DNA of 8,291 nt from Thermoplasmata archaeon (GTDB lineage: Archaea; Thermoplasmatota; Thermoplasmata; UBA184): positions 1 to 8,291 of the forward strand of contig JASHXN010000016.1 in assembly GCA_030043505.1 (NCBI GenBank), given 5' to 3'. The position numbers and the translations under genes are program-made. The notes under the pieces were generated by a model that worked only from the letters and a program-made list of their open reading frames with translations, was not told the DNA's origin and ran no database searches. Below are positions 1 through 7,179 of this stretch, piece by piece; position 1 is the first letter of the stretch, and each line of letters starts with the position of its first letter.

Positions 1-2141
1 GTCTGGCCCGCGAGCTCCTGGCGGCGGCCGCGGGCGAGGACCCGACCGAGGTCGACGAGCTGTTGCGGCTCCCGCCGCGGCGCGCCGCCGAGCCGGACGC
101 CGCTCGGAAGGCGGAGGACGACCTGGAGCAGCTGCTCGCCCCGCTCGGCAAGACGAGCGTCGAAGGGCTCGGGTCGGCACTGCAGACGGCCCGCGTCCGC
201 TTCCTCGAGCGGTTCCGGGACCTGGCGCGTCCCCGGCGGATGGCGGTCCTGGTCGACGATCTGCACCTGGCCGACCCGCTGTCGCTCGATTTCATCCAGG
301 AGCTGGCGCACGAGGGTCCGCGGTTCGGCGTCGCGGTCGTCGTGACGGTCGACGCCGGCCCCGGTCTCCCCGAGAAGGTCCGGGCGACGATCGACAAGCT
401 CCGTGCGGACCCCGGATTCAAGGCGGTGACGCTCCGCCCGTTCACGCCGCCCGAGCTGCAGGAGTTCGCCACGTGGCTGCGGGACGGGATGCCCCCGTCG
501 CCGGAGGACGTGCTCCGCTGGCACGCCGAGTCGGACGGCCAGCCGCTGTTCGCCGAGTTGCTCGTGCGGTCGGCGTCCGGCACCTCCCGGCACGCCGACC
601 GGGCCGCGGCACCGCCCGCGAACCTCACCCAGGCGCTCCTCGCCCGCATCGCCGAGCTGGACGAGGTCGACCGCCGGGTCGTCACCTACGCCAGCGTCCT
701 CGGCCGGGAGTTCGACTTCCCCCGGCTCTGGGCGTCGACGGACCTCGCGGAGGAGCGGCTCTCCGAAGCGGTCGAGCGCCTCGTGCGGGTCGGCGTCCTG
801 CGCGAGCGGGGCCGGGAGGTCTACGAGTTCGCGAGCGAGGAGTTCCGCCAGAGCCTGTACGCGACGGTGACGGAGACGCGCCGGGCGATCCTGCACCGCA
901 AGGTCGCCAAGGCGCTCGAGACCGCCGGCACGGGCACCGACTTCGAGCTCGCGCGGCACTACTACCTCGGCCGCGACGACCCGAAGGCGGTCGAGTTCGG
1001 TCTGCGGGCCGCCGAGCAGGCCGCCGCGGCGTACGCCTTCGACACCGCGCTCACGCTCGTCCGTCAGGCCCTGGAGGCGGTCCGACGGCAACCGACCCGG
1101 GAACCCCGTACCGAGGTCCGGCTCCTCACCGAGGCGGGCCGGCTGATGAACGAAGGCGGCGACCTCCCCGGCGCGGAGCAGGCGTTGACCGAAGCCGTCA
1201 CGCTCGCCCGCGGGGAGACGGACTTCGACGCCCCGCTCGGGCGGGCGCTGCTCGGCCTCGCCTGGGCCCGGGTCGAGCGGAGCGACTACGCAGCCGCCGA
1301 GCCGCTGGCGCTGGAGGCGGCCGCACGGCTGGAGCACGCCGGCACGCCGCGCGACCTCTTCGCGGCGCACCGGGTCCTCGGCACCCTCTACTGGCGCCGC
1401 TCCGAGCTCGACCTCGCCGAGCGGCACCAGCGCGCCGCGCTCGCGATCGCCGAGCGGGACGGCACGCCGCACGAGCAGGGGCACGCGGTCGTCGACGTCG
1501 CCAACGTCCTCCTCGTCCGCGGCTCGCAGTACGTCGAACCGACCCTCGCGCTCTACGACAAGGCCGAAGCGCTGTTCGCCCGGCAGGACGAGCCGAGCGC
1601 GTCGGCGCGGATCCTGATGAACCGCGCCGTCCTCGAGCACCGCATCGGGCGCCGGGAGGAGGCGATGCGCGACATCGGCCGCGCGCTCGACGCGGCGGAG
1701 CGTTCGCGCTCGCCGATCTGGATCGGCTACTGCCTGATCAACCTCGCCCACTGGCGCGCCGAGCTCGGCGAACCGCAGCTCGCGCTCCAGCTCGCCGACC
1801 GCGCCGAGCGGGCCCTCGAGCCGACCGGCGACCGGCTCGCCCGCCAGCAGCTGAGCATGATCCGCGGGATCGCCGCCGAGAAGGAACGACGCTGGGACGA
1901 CGCCGAGCGGGAGTACGCGACCGCGCTCTCCAACGCCCGCTGGATGGGGATGCGGGCGGAGGTCGCCGAGATGCTCTTCCGGCGGGCGCACCTCGCGCTC
2001 CTGAAAGGCGACCCGCTCGGGGCCCGCCAGCTGCTCGCCGAGGCGCGGGCGAACGGCTTCGACGAGCTGCGCGACGACCTCAAGGGCGAGGCGCAGGCGC
2101 TCGACGCGGCCCTCGAGCCGCGGCCCGACCCGACCCGTTAA
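1..2141 (+). CDS. STAND-type ATPase with winged helix and TPR repeats, 5'-partial
   Basis: The reading frame is open from the first complete codon (base 3), so the true start and the Walker A P-loop lie upstream; 712 residues are visible. Seen, numbering from base 3: a Walker B strand AVLVDDLHLADP (about 81-92) followed by a helix, as in AAA_16-type ATPases, and a second strand VAVVVTVD (about 110-117). A GQP motif (about 179-181) resembles the G-[NQ]-P motif of STAND NTPases. A winged-helix-like segment spans about 205-305, starting near ELDEVDRRVV. From about 335 to the end there are alpha-helical Ala/Leu/Glu-rich repeats spaced like TPRs, for example RALLGLAWARVERSDYAAAE. Known of the family: such proteins are ATP-driven switches in signalling or transcription, with the TPR array sensing a partner or ligand. 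The N-terminal effector domain (HTH, cyclase or kinase) is not visible, so the output is unknown. The TAA stop overlaps a TTAAG promoter-like element for the next gene. Confidence 0.85.
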   Translation, partial: LARELLAAAAGEDPTEVDELLRLPPRRAAEPDAARKAEDDLEQLLAPLGKTSVEGLGSALQTARVRFLERFRDLARPRRMAVLVDDLHLADPLSLDFIQELAHEGPRFGVAVVVTVDAGPGLPEKVRATIDKLRADPGFKAVTLRPFTPPELQEFATWLRDGMPPSPEDVLRWHAESDGQPLFAELLVRSASGTSRHADRAAAPPANLTQALLARIAELDEVDRRVVTYASVLGREFDFPRLWASTDLAEERLSEAVERLVRVGVLRERGREVYEFASEEFRQSLYATVTETRRAILHRKVAKALETAGTGTDFELARHYYLGRDDPKAVEFGLRAAEQAAAAYAFDTALTLVRQALEAVRRQPTREPRTEVRLLTEAGRLMNEGGDLPGAEQALTEAVTLARGETDFDAPLGRALLGLAWARVERSDYAAAEPLALEAAARLEHAGTPRDLFAAHRVLGTLYWRRSELDLAERHQRAALAIAERDGTPHEQGHAVVDVANVLLVRGSQYVEPTLALYDKAEALFARQDEPSASARILMNRAVLEHRIGRREEAMRDIGRALDAAERSRSPIWIGYCLINLAHWRAELGEPQLALQLADRAERALEPTGDRLARQQLSMIRGIAAEKERRWDDAEREYATALSNARWMGMRAEVAEMLFRRAHLALLKGDPLGARQLLAEARANGFDELRDDLKGEAQALDAALEPRPDPTR

Positions 2142-2143
2142 GC
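2135..2143 (+). promoter_or_regulatory. TATA-like core promoter element of the methyltransferase gene
   Basis: CCGTTAAGC is the only AT-rich spot in this GC-rich junction. The centre of TTAA lies about 26 bases before the GTG at 2166, the spacing expected of an archaeal TATA box driving a leaderless transcript. The TAA of the upstream gene's stop codon (2139-2141) is part of the element. Similar CGYTTAARG-like words precede other genes in the window. The function is inferred from position and recurrence. Confidence 0.5.
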
Positions 2144-2165
2144 CCGGTGCCCGCTCGGTTCCGGT

Positions 2166-2936
2166 GTGCCCGCGGTCCGGTCCCCGGCCGAGCCCGCGGA
2201 CGGCTCGGTCCGCCCCGACCGCAGCTCGCCGACGTTCGAGCGCGACGTGCAGCGCATGTTCGCGACGATCGCCGACCGGTACGACGCGTTCAACCACCTC
2301 GCGACGTTCGGCCTCGACCTCCTCTGGCGACCGCGGGCGGTCTGGGAGCTCCGCCGGTTCGGACGGGGCCCGGTCGACCGCGTGCTCGACCTCGGCTGCG
2401 GCACGGGCGGCCTCGGGAGGACGATCGCCGCCGAGCTCCCCCGGGCCCGCGTCGTCGCGGTCGACTTCACCCCGGCGATGGTGCGCGAGGCCCGGCACCG
2501 GACCGTGCGGGGGTCGTCCCGGTTCGACCACGGGATCGCGACCGCGCTCCGGCTCCCGTTCCGCGACGCGGCGTTCGACGTCGTGGCGAACGCGTTCGTC
2601 GCCCGCAACCTGCTCGACCTGGGCACCGCCTTCGCCGAAGCCCGCCGGGTCCTCCGGCCCGAAGGGACGCTGCTGACGCTCGAGGTCGCCGAACCGGCGT
2701 CCCCGGCCGTCGCCCGGCTGTTTCACGCCCACTTCGACCACGCCGTCCCGCTCCTGGGACGCGCGTTCGACCGGGAAGGGCCGTACTCCTACCTGCCGCG
2801 GTCGCTCCGGTCGCTGCCGCCGCCCGAACGGCTGGTCGAACTGCTCGGCAACGCCGGCTTCTCCACGACCCGGCGCATCCCGATGTCGCTCGGGATCGTC
2901 GCCGCCTACCTGAGCCGGGCGGGCGCAACCGCTTAA
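2166..2936 (+). CDS. MenG/UbiE-type demethylmenaquinone C-methyltransferase
   Basis: A 256-residue SAM-dependent methyltransferase, close to the usual UbiE/MenG length. Seen: the family's N-terminal signature IADRYDAFNHLATFGLD (35-51), SAM motif I DLGCGTG (75-81), and acidic D100 in VAVDFTPAM at the end of strand 2. Further on are NAFVARNLLD (142-151, matching the family's 'LRN' motif), RVLRPEGTLLTLEVAEP (161-177), YSYLPRSLRSLP (207-218) and a C-terminal GIVAAYLS. This whole series is characteristic of UbiE/COQ5 (COG2226) rather than of a generic methyltransferase. Known role: methylation of the demethylmenaquinone ring, the last step of menaquinone synthesis, at the membrane face. The archaeal context favours menaquinone or a related quinone over ubiquinone. 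The GTG at 2166 is chosen for length and because a TTAA element sits about 26 bases upstream. GTG codon 28 or ATG codon 31 would cut into the conserved N-terminus. The gap to the upstream gene is 24 bases. No other quinone-synthesis gene is visible. Confidence 0.85.
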   Translation: MPAVRSPAEPADGSVRPDRSSPTFERDVQRMFATIADRYDAFNHLATFGLDLLWRPRAVWELRRFGRGPVDRVLDLGCGTGGLGRTIAAELPRARVVAVDFTPAMVREARHRTVRGSSRFDHGIATALRLPFRDAAFDVVANAFVARNLLDLGTAFAEARRVLRPEGTLLTLEVAEPASPAVARLFHAHFDHAVPLLGRAFDREGPYSYLPRSLRSLPPPERLVELLGNAGFSTTRRIPMSLGIVAAYLSRAGATA

Positions 2937-2938
2937 GG
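2929..2938 (+). promoter_or_regulatory. TATA-like core promoter element of the aminotransferase gene
   Basis: CCGCTTAAGG contains the palindrome CTTAAG, and its TTAA is centred about 26 bases before the GTG at 2960. The TAA stop of the methyltransferase (2934-2936) is inside it. Upstream bases CAACC could serve as a BRE. Same arrangement as at 2135-2143; the promoter role is inferred. Confidence 0.5.
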
Positions 2939-2959
2939 CGCGCCGCGTCGTCTTCGGTC

Positions 2960-4078
2960 GTGGCCGAACCGTTCGACGCCTTCCGCTACGCCCACGAGCA
3001 CCGGAAGGAGATCGTCTGGTTGAGCCAGAACACGAACCATCTCGTCCCGCCCGAGGTCGTGCGCGGCGCCCTCCAGGAGGCGCTGGACGAGCGCCGGTAC
3101 GAAGGGTACCCTCCGGGGACCGGCGACCCGGAGCTGCTGGAGCTGCTCGCGCAGGACCTGGGCCTCGGCGGCTCGCCGCCGTTCCTGACGAGCGGGGGGA
3201 CCGAGGGGCTCTACATGGCGATGCGCGCGCTCCTCGGGCCGGGCGACGAGGTCGTCGCCTCCGACCCGAGCTATCTGATCATCCATCGCTTCATCGAACT
3301 CGCCGGCGCGCGTCCGGTGTGCGCGGACATCTACCGGCCGCCGTACCGTCTCACCGCCGAGCGGGCAGCCGAGCTCGTCACTCCGCGGACGAAGATGCTG
3401 CTGCTGATCGATCCGCTGAACCCGCTCGGCTCCGGGTACCCCCGCGAGGAGGTCCGCGCGCTCGCGGAGCTCGCGCACGACCGCCACCTGATCCTCCTGA
3501 ACGACGTGACGTACCGCGACTTCTCGGAAGGGCACACGCTGGCGGCGGAGTTCGCGCCGGAGGAGACGGTCACCGTCTGGTCGGTCTCGAAGAACTGCGG
3601 CCTCGCGGGGATGCGGTTGGGAGGGTTCTCCGCGCGACCGGAACTGCGGAAGACGATCGCGCGGTACAACACGAACGACCTCGGCGTCAACATCTTCGCG
3701 CAGGTCGCCGCCCGGGCCGCCCTGCGGACGAAGCGGAACTGGATCGACGCGGTCGTCCGGACGACCCGCCAGAACGGCGCCCGGGTCCAGGAGGTCGGTC
3801 GGAGCGTGCCGGGCGTCACGGCGCCGGTGAGCCCGTCCCGGGCGAACATGACGATCCTCGACCTTTCGGCGACCGGCCTCTCGCCGGAGGCGGTCCAAGA
3901 GGAGCTGCTCCGCCGGCACGGCGTCTTCGTCCGGTCGGGCAACTACCTGTCGCCGACGCACGGGCGCAACTTCGTTCGCGTCTCGTTCTCGAACCCGCCC
4001 GAGCAGATCGAGCGGTTCGCGCGGGCGTTCCCGGAAGCCGTGCGCGCGCTCACGGCGCGGCCCGTCGCGGCGCCCTAA
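2960..4078 (+). CDS. PLP-dependent aminotransferase, class I/II (fold type I)
   Basis: A 372-residue protein of typical class I/II aminotransferase length. Seen: a cofactor-phosphate-binding loop TSGGTEG (77-83), GDEVVASDPSY (95-105), and NPLGSG (154-159), a variant of the usual NP[TN]GT motif. NDVTYRDF (181-188) holds the Asp/Tyr pair contacting the pyridine ring. SVSKNCGLAGMRLGG (208-222) has K211 as the likely Schiff-base lysine. FVRVSFSNP (338-346) has R340 as the likely carboxylate-binding arginine. All catalytic residues appear intact, so it should be an active transaminase. The amino donor and acceptor cannot be read from sequence; it could be an aspartate, aromatic or histidinol-phosphate-like aminotransferase. 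The frame is open far upstream, but that part is an Arg/Pro-rich shadow of the genes before it. The GTG at 2960 is the first start next to homologous sequence and lies about 26 bases after a TTAA element. Its TAA overlaps the convergent Taw2 stop by 4 bases. Confidence 0.88.
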   Translation: MAEPFDAFRYAHEHRKEIVWLSQNTNHLVPPEVVRGALQEALDERRYEGYPPGTGDPELLELLAQDLGLGGSPPFLTSGGTEGLYMAMRALLGPGDEVVASDPSYLIIHRFIELAGARPVCADIYRPPYRLTAERAAELVTPRTKMLLLIDPLNPLGSGYPREEVRALAELAHDRHLILLNDVTYRDFSEGHTLAAEFAPEETVTVWSVSKNCGLAGMRLGGFSARPELRKTIARYNTNDLGVNIFAQVAARAALRTKRNWIDAVVRTTRQNGARVQEVGRSVPGVTAPVSPSRANMTILDLSATGLSPEAVQEELLRRHGVFVRSGNYLSPTHGRNFVRVSFSNPPEQIERFARAFPEAVRALTARPVAAP

Positions 4079-4923
4079 CCCCCGCGCAGCTCGACGTCGA
4101 CGACGACGTGGGTCCGCCCGGGACCGTACGGCTTGACCGCGCGTCCGTGGATCCGCGGCGACGAGCCCGGGCGCGCGGACCGCAGGGCCCGCTCGACGAC
4201 CCCGCCGGCGCGATCGACCGCGGCGCGGGCATCCTCGACCAGGTGCACGTGGACCGTCCCGCCGGCCGGGCCGAGCAGCTCGACCGCCCGCGGGATCCAC
4301 GCTACCGAGCTCGGAAGGTAGCCGAGCACGACCCGGTCGAATGCTCCGAGGGTCCGCGGCACCTCCCGATTGTCCCCCAGGATCGCCGTGACGCGCCCGG
4401 CGACCCCGTTGGAGCGGAGGTTCTCCTCGAGGTAGCGGAACGCCACGGGGTTCTTCTCGACGGCGACGAACGTGGCGTCCGGGTGCGCGCGGGCCGCCGG
4501 GACGGTGAAGTAGCCGATCCCGGCGAACAGATCGGCGACCCGCTCCCCGGAGCGGACGGCGGCGGCCAGCCGCTGGCGCTCGACCCGGTTCCCGGCCGCG
4601 AACATCGTCTGCGCGGCGTCGAGCCGCCAGCGGCTCCCGTGTTCGATGACGACCGTCTCGGTCGGACCCCCCGCGAGCCAGCGCACGCGCGGACGGCGGA
4701 ACTCCCCCTCCACGGGACCCGCCCGGGCCAGGACCGTCGCGACCCCCAGCTCTTCCTGCCAGGCGGCGCCGATCGTCGCGCCGAACGGCTCGAGCTCGGG
4801 CGGGAGCCGGACGATCAGGACCGAGCCGATCCGCTGGTAGCCGGCCGGCATCGTCGCCGCCCGCTCGGCGCCCGCGACCCGGGCGAGCCGGTCGCGGACC
4901 CGCTCCGCGGGGGATCGGCGCAC
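4075..4923 (-). CDS. taw2: Taw2-like tRNA wyosine aminocarboxypropyltransferase (Trm5/Tyw2 family)
   Basis: A 282-residue Met10+-family protein. Seen: MPAGYQRIGSVLIVRLP (25-41), TETVVIEHGSRW (88-99), MFAAGNRVERQRL (107-119), SAM motif DLFAGIGYFTVP (131-142), EKNP (156-159), GDNR (183-186) and DRVVLGYLP (196-204). Known of the family: the methyltransferase Trm5 carries a catalytic Asn-Leu-Pro or NPPY-type motif at the position where this protein has GYLP, and Gly-Tyr there is typical of TYW2/Taw2. The expected reaction moves the 3-amino-3-carboxypropyl group of SAM to 4-demethylwyosine at position 37 of tRNA-Phe. This modification stabilises the reading frame at Phe codons. The GTG at 4923 is chosen because residues 1-24 form a plausible N-terminal helix seen in relatives; ATG at codon 25 is the alternative. 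A weak GAGGG lies 4 bases before the GTG. It follows the TrmB gene by 22 bases with no TTAA element, so co-transcription is likely. Trm5 remains the main alternative. Confidence 0.8.
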   Translation of the reverse strand: MRRSPAERVRDRLARVAGAERAATMPAGYQRIGSVLIVRLPPELEPFGATIGAAWQEELGVATVLARAGPVEGEFRRPRVRWLAGGPTETVVIEHGSRWRLDAAQTMFAAGNRVERQRLAAAVRSGERVADLFAGIGYFTVPAARAHPDATFVAVEKNPVAFRYLEENLRSNGVAGRVTAILGDNREVPRTLGAFDRVVLGYLPSSVAWIPRAVELLGPAGGTVHVHLVEDARAAVDRAGGVVERALRSARPGSSPRIHGRAVKPYGPGRTHVVVDVELRGG

Positions 4924-4945
4924 CGTGCCCTCGGGCGACCCGGGC

Positions 4946-5701
4946 TCAGCTCGGCGGAGGGGAGGCGCCCTTGTCGAGGACGACCTCGAGGAACTGCTTG
5001 AGGTGGGCGATGAGGATCGGATTGTCCGTGAACCCGCACGCGTCCAGGCCGGGCGCCGCCAGGAGGGCGTGCTCGCCGTCGGCGAGCACCTCGGTCGCGA
5101 GGAGGTTGTCGCGGGCGACCGCCTCGACGCCGTCCGGCAGCTTCTGCAGCGCGGCGGTCACGATCGTCACGTGCACCCCGCGTTTCACCGCGCTCTGGAA
5201 CTTCTTCCCCAGCGCGTCGCGCAGCTCGGCGACCTGCGGCGTCGTCAGGATGAACGTCCGGCTCGACTGGTCGAGAAGGTCCCCGATCTTGGCGACGACC
5301 TTCTCGCGGTCCGAGAGCAGGTAGACGAGCTGCGGTTCCCCGTGCTCGGCGACGACCCGGTGCAGTTCGGCGAGCTGCTCGAAGACCTCCTGGATGGCCG
5401 CCTTCAGCGTCTCCGCCACCTCGAGCGGCGGGGTCGGCCGGTACAGCGCGGGCTTGCCGCCGGTCGGCTGGGCGTAGCCTTTGCTCGCGAGCGACTCGAG
5501 CACCTTGTAGGCGCTCGTCCGCGGGATCCCGGCGGCCGCCGCGAGCCCCGCGGCGTCGCCGAGCCCCCGGGCGACGAGCGCGATGTAGGCGCGCGCCTCG
5601 TACTGCGTCAGGCCGACCCGGCCCAGCACCCCGACCGCCCGACGGAACTCCTCGCTGGTGGGGTTGCCGAGCGCGACCGCGGTCTCCTCTACCGACGCCA
5701 C
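4946..5701 (-). CDS. TrmB-family transcriptional regulator (winged helix plus PLD-like domain)
   Basis: A 251-residue protein. Seen: an N-terminal winged helix at about 24-90 with GLTQYEARAYIALVARG (30-46), the recognition-helix region GIPRTSAYKVLESLASKGY (58-76) and a wing ending GGKPALYRP. A helical linker follows (about 92-120). A C-terminal alpha/beta domain (about 121-245) holds LVYLLSDREKVVAKI, RTFILTTPQ, KRGVHVTIVTAAL and DNPILIAHLKQFLEVVL, the pattern of the PLD-like effector domain in archaeal TrmB-type regulators. It lacks the extra length of the classic maltose-binding TrmB, so sugar sensing should not be assumed. Expected role: DNA-binding repressor or activator responding to an unknown metabolite. 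The start is GTG at 5701; a TTAAA element 35 bases upstream would give a leader of about 9 bases. Aspartase lies upstream and Taw2 downstream on the same strand. The name is unrelated to the tRNA m7G methyltransferase also called TrmB. Confidence 0.85.
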   Translation of the reverse strand: MASVEETAVALGNPTSEEFRRAVGVLGRVGLTQYEARAYIALVARGLGDAAGLAAAAGIPRTSAYKVLESLASKGYAQPTGGKPALYRPTPPLEVAETLKAAIQEVFEQLAELHRVVAEHGEPQLVYLLSDREKVVAKIGDLLDQSSRTFILTTPQVAELRDALGKKFQSAVKRGVHVTIVTAALQKLPDGVEAVARDNLLATEVLADGEHALLAAPGLDACGFTDNPILIAHLKQFLEVVLDKGASPPPS

Positions 5702-5731
5702 GGCCCGACGGGCGGTCCACGCCCCGCGGCG

Positions 5732-5741
5732 CCTTTAACGG
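5732..5741 (-). promoter_or_regulatory. TATA-like core promoter element of the TrmB-family gene
   Basis: On the - strand this reads CCGTTAAAGG, in the 53-base gap between the lyase stop and the regulator start. It matches the element found before other genes here. TTAA is centred about 35 bases from the GTG at 5701, implying a leader of about 9 bases. It suggests that the regulator and Taw2 can be transcribed independently of the lyase. Confidence 0.45.
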
Positions 5742-5754
5742 CTCGTCCCCCGGT

Positions 5755-7155
5755 TCACGGGACCGGGTCGGCGAGCTTGCGGAGCGCCGCCTCCCCCAGG
5801 AGCGCTTCGACCTCGGCCGCGCTGAGCAGCTTCCGCTCGACGAGCAGCTCCTTCACGGGTCGGCCGGACCGCTCGGCGTCGTGCACGACCTCGGCGACCT
5901 TCAGGTAGCCGAGCCGCGGCGTCAGCACGGTCGCGAGCGCGCTGGAGCCGAGCAGGTACCGCTCGAGCCGGTCGCGATTCGCCGTCAACCCGTCCACGCA
6001 GCTGCGCGCGAAGACGGGCAGGTAGTTCGCGAGGATCTCGGCCGAGAAGAGCACCTCGAACGCGGCGAGGGGCATCATCACGTTGATCTCGAGCTGTCCG
6101 GCCTGGACGGCGTAGGCGGTCGCGGCGTCCGCTCCCAGGACGTGGAACGCGACCATGTTCAGGCACTCCGCGGCGGACGGGTTCACCTTCGCCGGCATGA
6201 TCGACGAGCCGGGCTGGATCTCCGGCAGGCGCACCTCGTCCAGGCCGGTCGCCGGGCCGCTGGAGAGCAGCCGCAGGTCGTTCGCGATCCGGACCAGCTC
6301 GAGCGCCAGGGTGCGCAGCCACGCCGAAGCGAACCCGAGCGGCCAGCGGCTCTGCATCGTTTCGAACGGGTCGCGGGCGGGAACGAGCGGGAGGCGCGCG
6401 AGGCGAGCGTACTCCGCAACGGCCGCCGTGCGGAATCCGGGCACGGAGTTGATACCGGAGCCGACCGCGCTGCCGCCGAGCGGAAGCTCGGCGAGGGCGC
6501 GCTCCACGGACGGCAGCGCCTCGAGGACGTGCTCGAGCGCCGACGCGTAGGCGTGCAGCTCCGCCCCGAGCGTGACGGGCATCGCATCCTTGAGGTGGGT
6601 CCGCCCGCCCTTCGGTACCGCGGCGAACTCCCGCGCTTTGCGCTCCAGGCTCTGGGCGAGCGCCGTGACGGCCGCCCGTACGTCGGCGAGGGCGAAGAGG
6701 GCCGCGACCTGCGCCGCCGACGGGAACGTGTCGTTGGTCGATTGGCCCCGGTTGACGTGGTCGTTCGGGCTGAGGGTCGCGTAATCCCCGCGGGGGCGGC
6801 CGAGCAGCTCGAGGGCCCGGTTCGTCAGGACCTCGTTGACGTTCATGTGGAGCGACGTCCCCGCGCCGGCTTGGAAGACGTCGACGACGAACTGGTCGTC
6901 GAAACGGCCCTGCGCCATCTCCTCGGCCGCCTGCTCCAACGGCCGGCCGAGCGCCGCGTCCAGGCCGCCGCGGGCGACGTTCGCGCGGACCGCCGCCAGT
7001 TTGAGCAGCGCGTAGGCGCGCTTCAGGTGCCGCGAAGCGGTCAGCCCGCTGACGGGGAAGTTCTCGCGCGCCCGGAGCGACTGGATCCCCCAGAGCGCGG
7101 CCGCGGGGACCTGCCGGGGCCCGAGGGAGTCGGTCTCGGTCCGCTCCTCCGCCAT
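5755..7155 (-). CDS. Aspartase/fumarase-superfamily lyase, probably aspartate ammonia-lyase
   Basis: A 466-residue protein, full length for the family. Seen: N-terminal DSLGPRQVPAAALWGIQSLR (9-28), GAGTS (97-101), NDHVNRGQSTND (131-142), GRTHLKDAMPVTLG (184-197), GSGINS (232-237), SSGPATGLDEVRLPE (298-312), the fumarate-lyase signature GSSIMPAKVNP (316-326) and AGQLEINVM (352-360). Likely substrate-contacting residues T100, S139, T140, N141, T186, H187, catalytic S317, K323 and N325 are all present. Serine-Thr-Asn at 139-141 (class II fumarases usually have SSN), PAKVNP instead of PGKVNP, and GQLEINV all lean to aspartase, which converts aspartate to fumarate and ammonia. H187 and ENFPVSG occur in both groups, so class II fumarase is not excluded. 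The enzyme is a cytosolic tetramer in known members. The ATG at 7155 directly precedes the conserved N-terminus; the longer open frame upstream is Pro/Arg-rich, non-homologous sequence. An AT-rich promoter-like site lies about 30 bases upstream. Confidence 0.85.
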   Translation of the reverse strand: MAEERTETDSLGPRQVPAAALWGIQSLRARENFPVSGLTASRHLKRAYALLKLAAVRANVARGGLDAALGRPLEQAAEEMAQGRFDDQFVVDVFQAGAGTSLHMNVNEVLTNRALELLGRPRGDYATLSPNDHVNRGQSTNDTFPSAAQVAALFALADVRAAVTALAQSLERKAREFAAVPKGGRTHLKDAMPVTLGAELHAYASALEHVLEALPSVERALAELPLGGSAVGSGINSVPGFRTAAVAEYARLARLPLVPARDPFETMQSRWPLGFASAWLRTLALELVRIANDLRLLSSGPATGLDEVRLPEIQPGSSIMPAKVNPSAAECLNMVAFHVLGADAATAYAVQAGQLEINVMMPLAAFEVLFSAEILANYLPVFARSCVDGLTANRDRLERYLLGSSALATVLTPRLGYLKVAEVVHDAERSGRPVKELLVERKLLSAAEVEALLGEAALRKLADPVP

Positions 7156-7179
7156 GCGGGCGCTCCGAGGGGGTGTCGC

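Noticed and set aside
2164..2676. Frame starting at GTG 2164, overlapping the methyltransferase start by one base
   Set aside because: Ser/Arg-rich product without motifs; the frame from GTG 2166 contains the entire UbiE signature series.
473..2959. N-terminal extension of the aminotransferase frame through the two upstream genes
   Set aside because: The translated part is Arg/Pro/Ala-rich shadow of the ATPase and methyltransferase. Aminotransferase homology begins only after GTG 2960, which also has a promoter-like element at the right distance.
2933..4300. - strand open frame of 455 codons opposite the aminotransferase
   Set aside because: Arg-rich, no recognisable motif, and exactly antisense to a complete aminotransferase with all catalytic residues.
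4815..5720. - strand frame of 301 codons overlapping the TrmB-family gene
   Set aside because: Off-frame shadow of the regulator with Gly/Arg-rich composition; the other frame gives a complete winged-helix protein.
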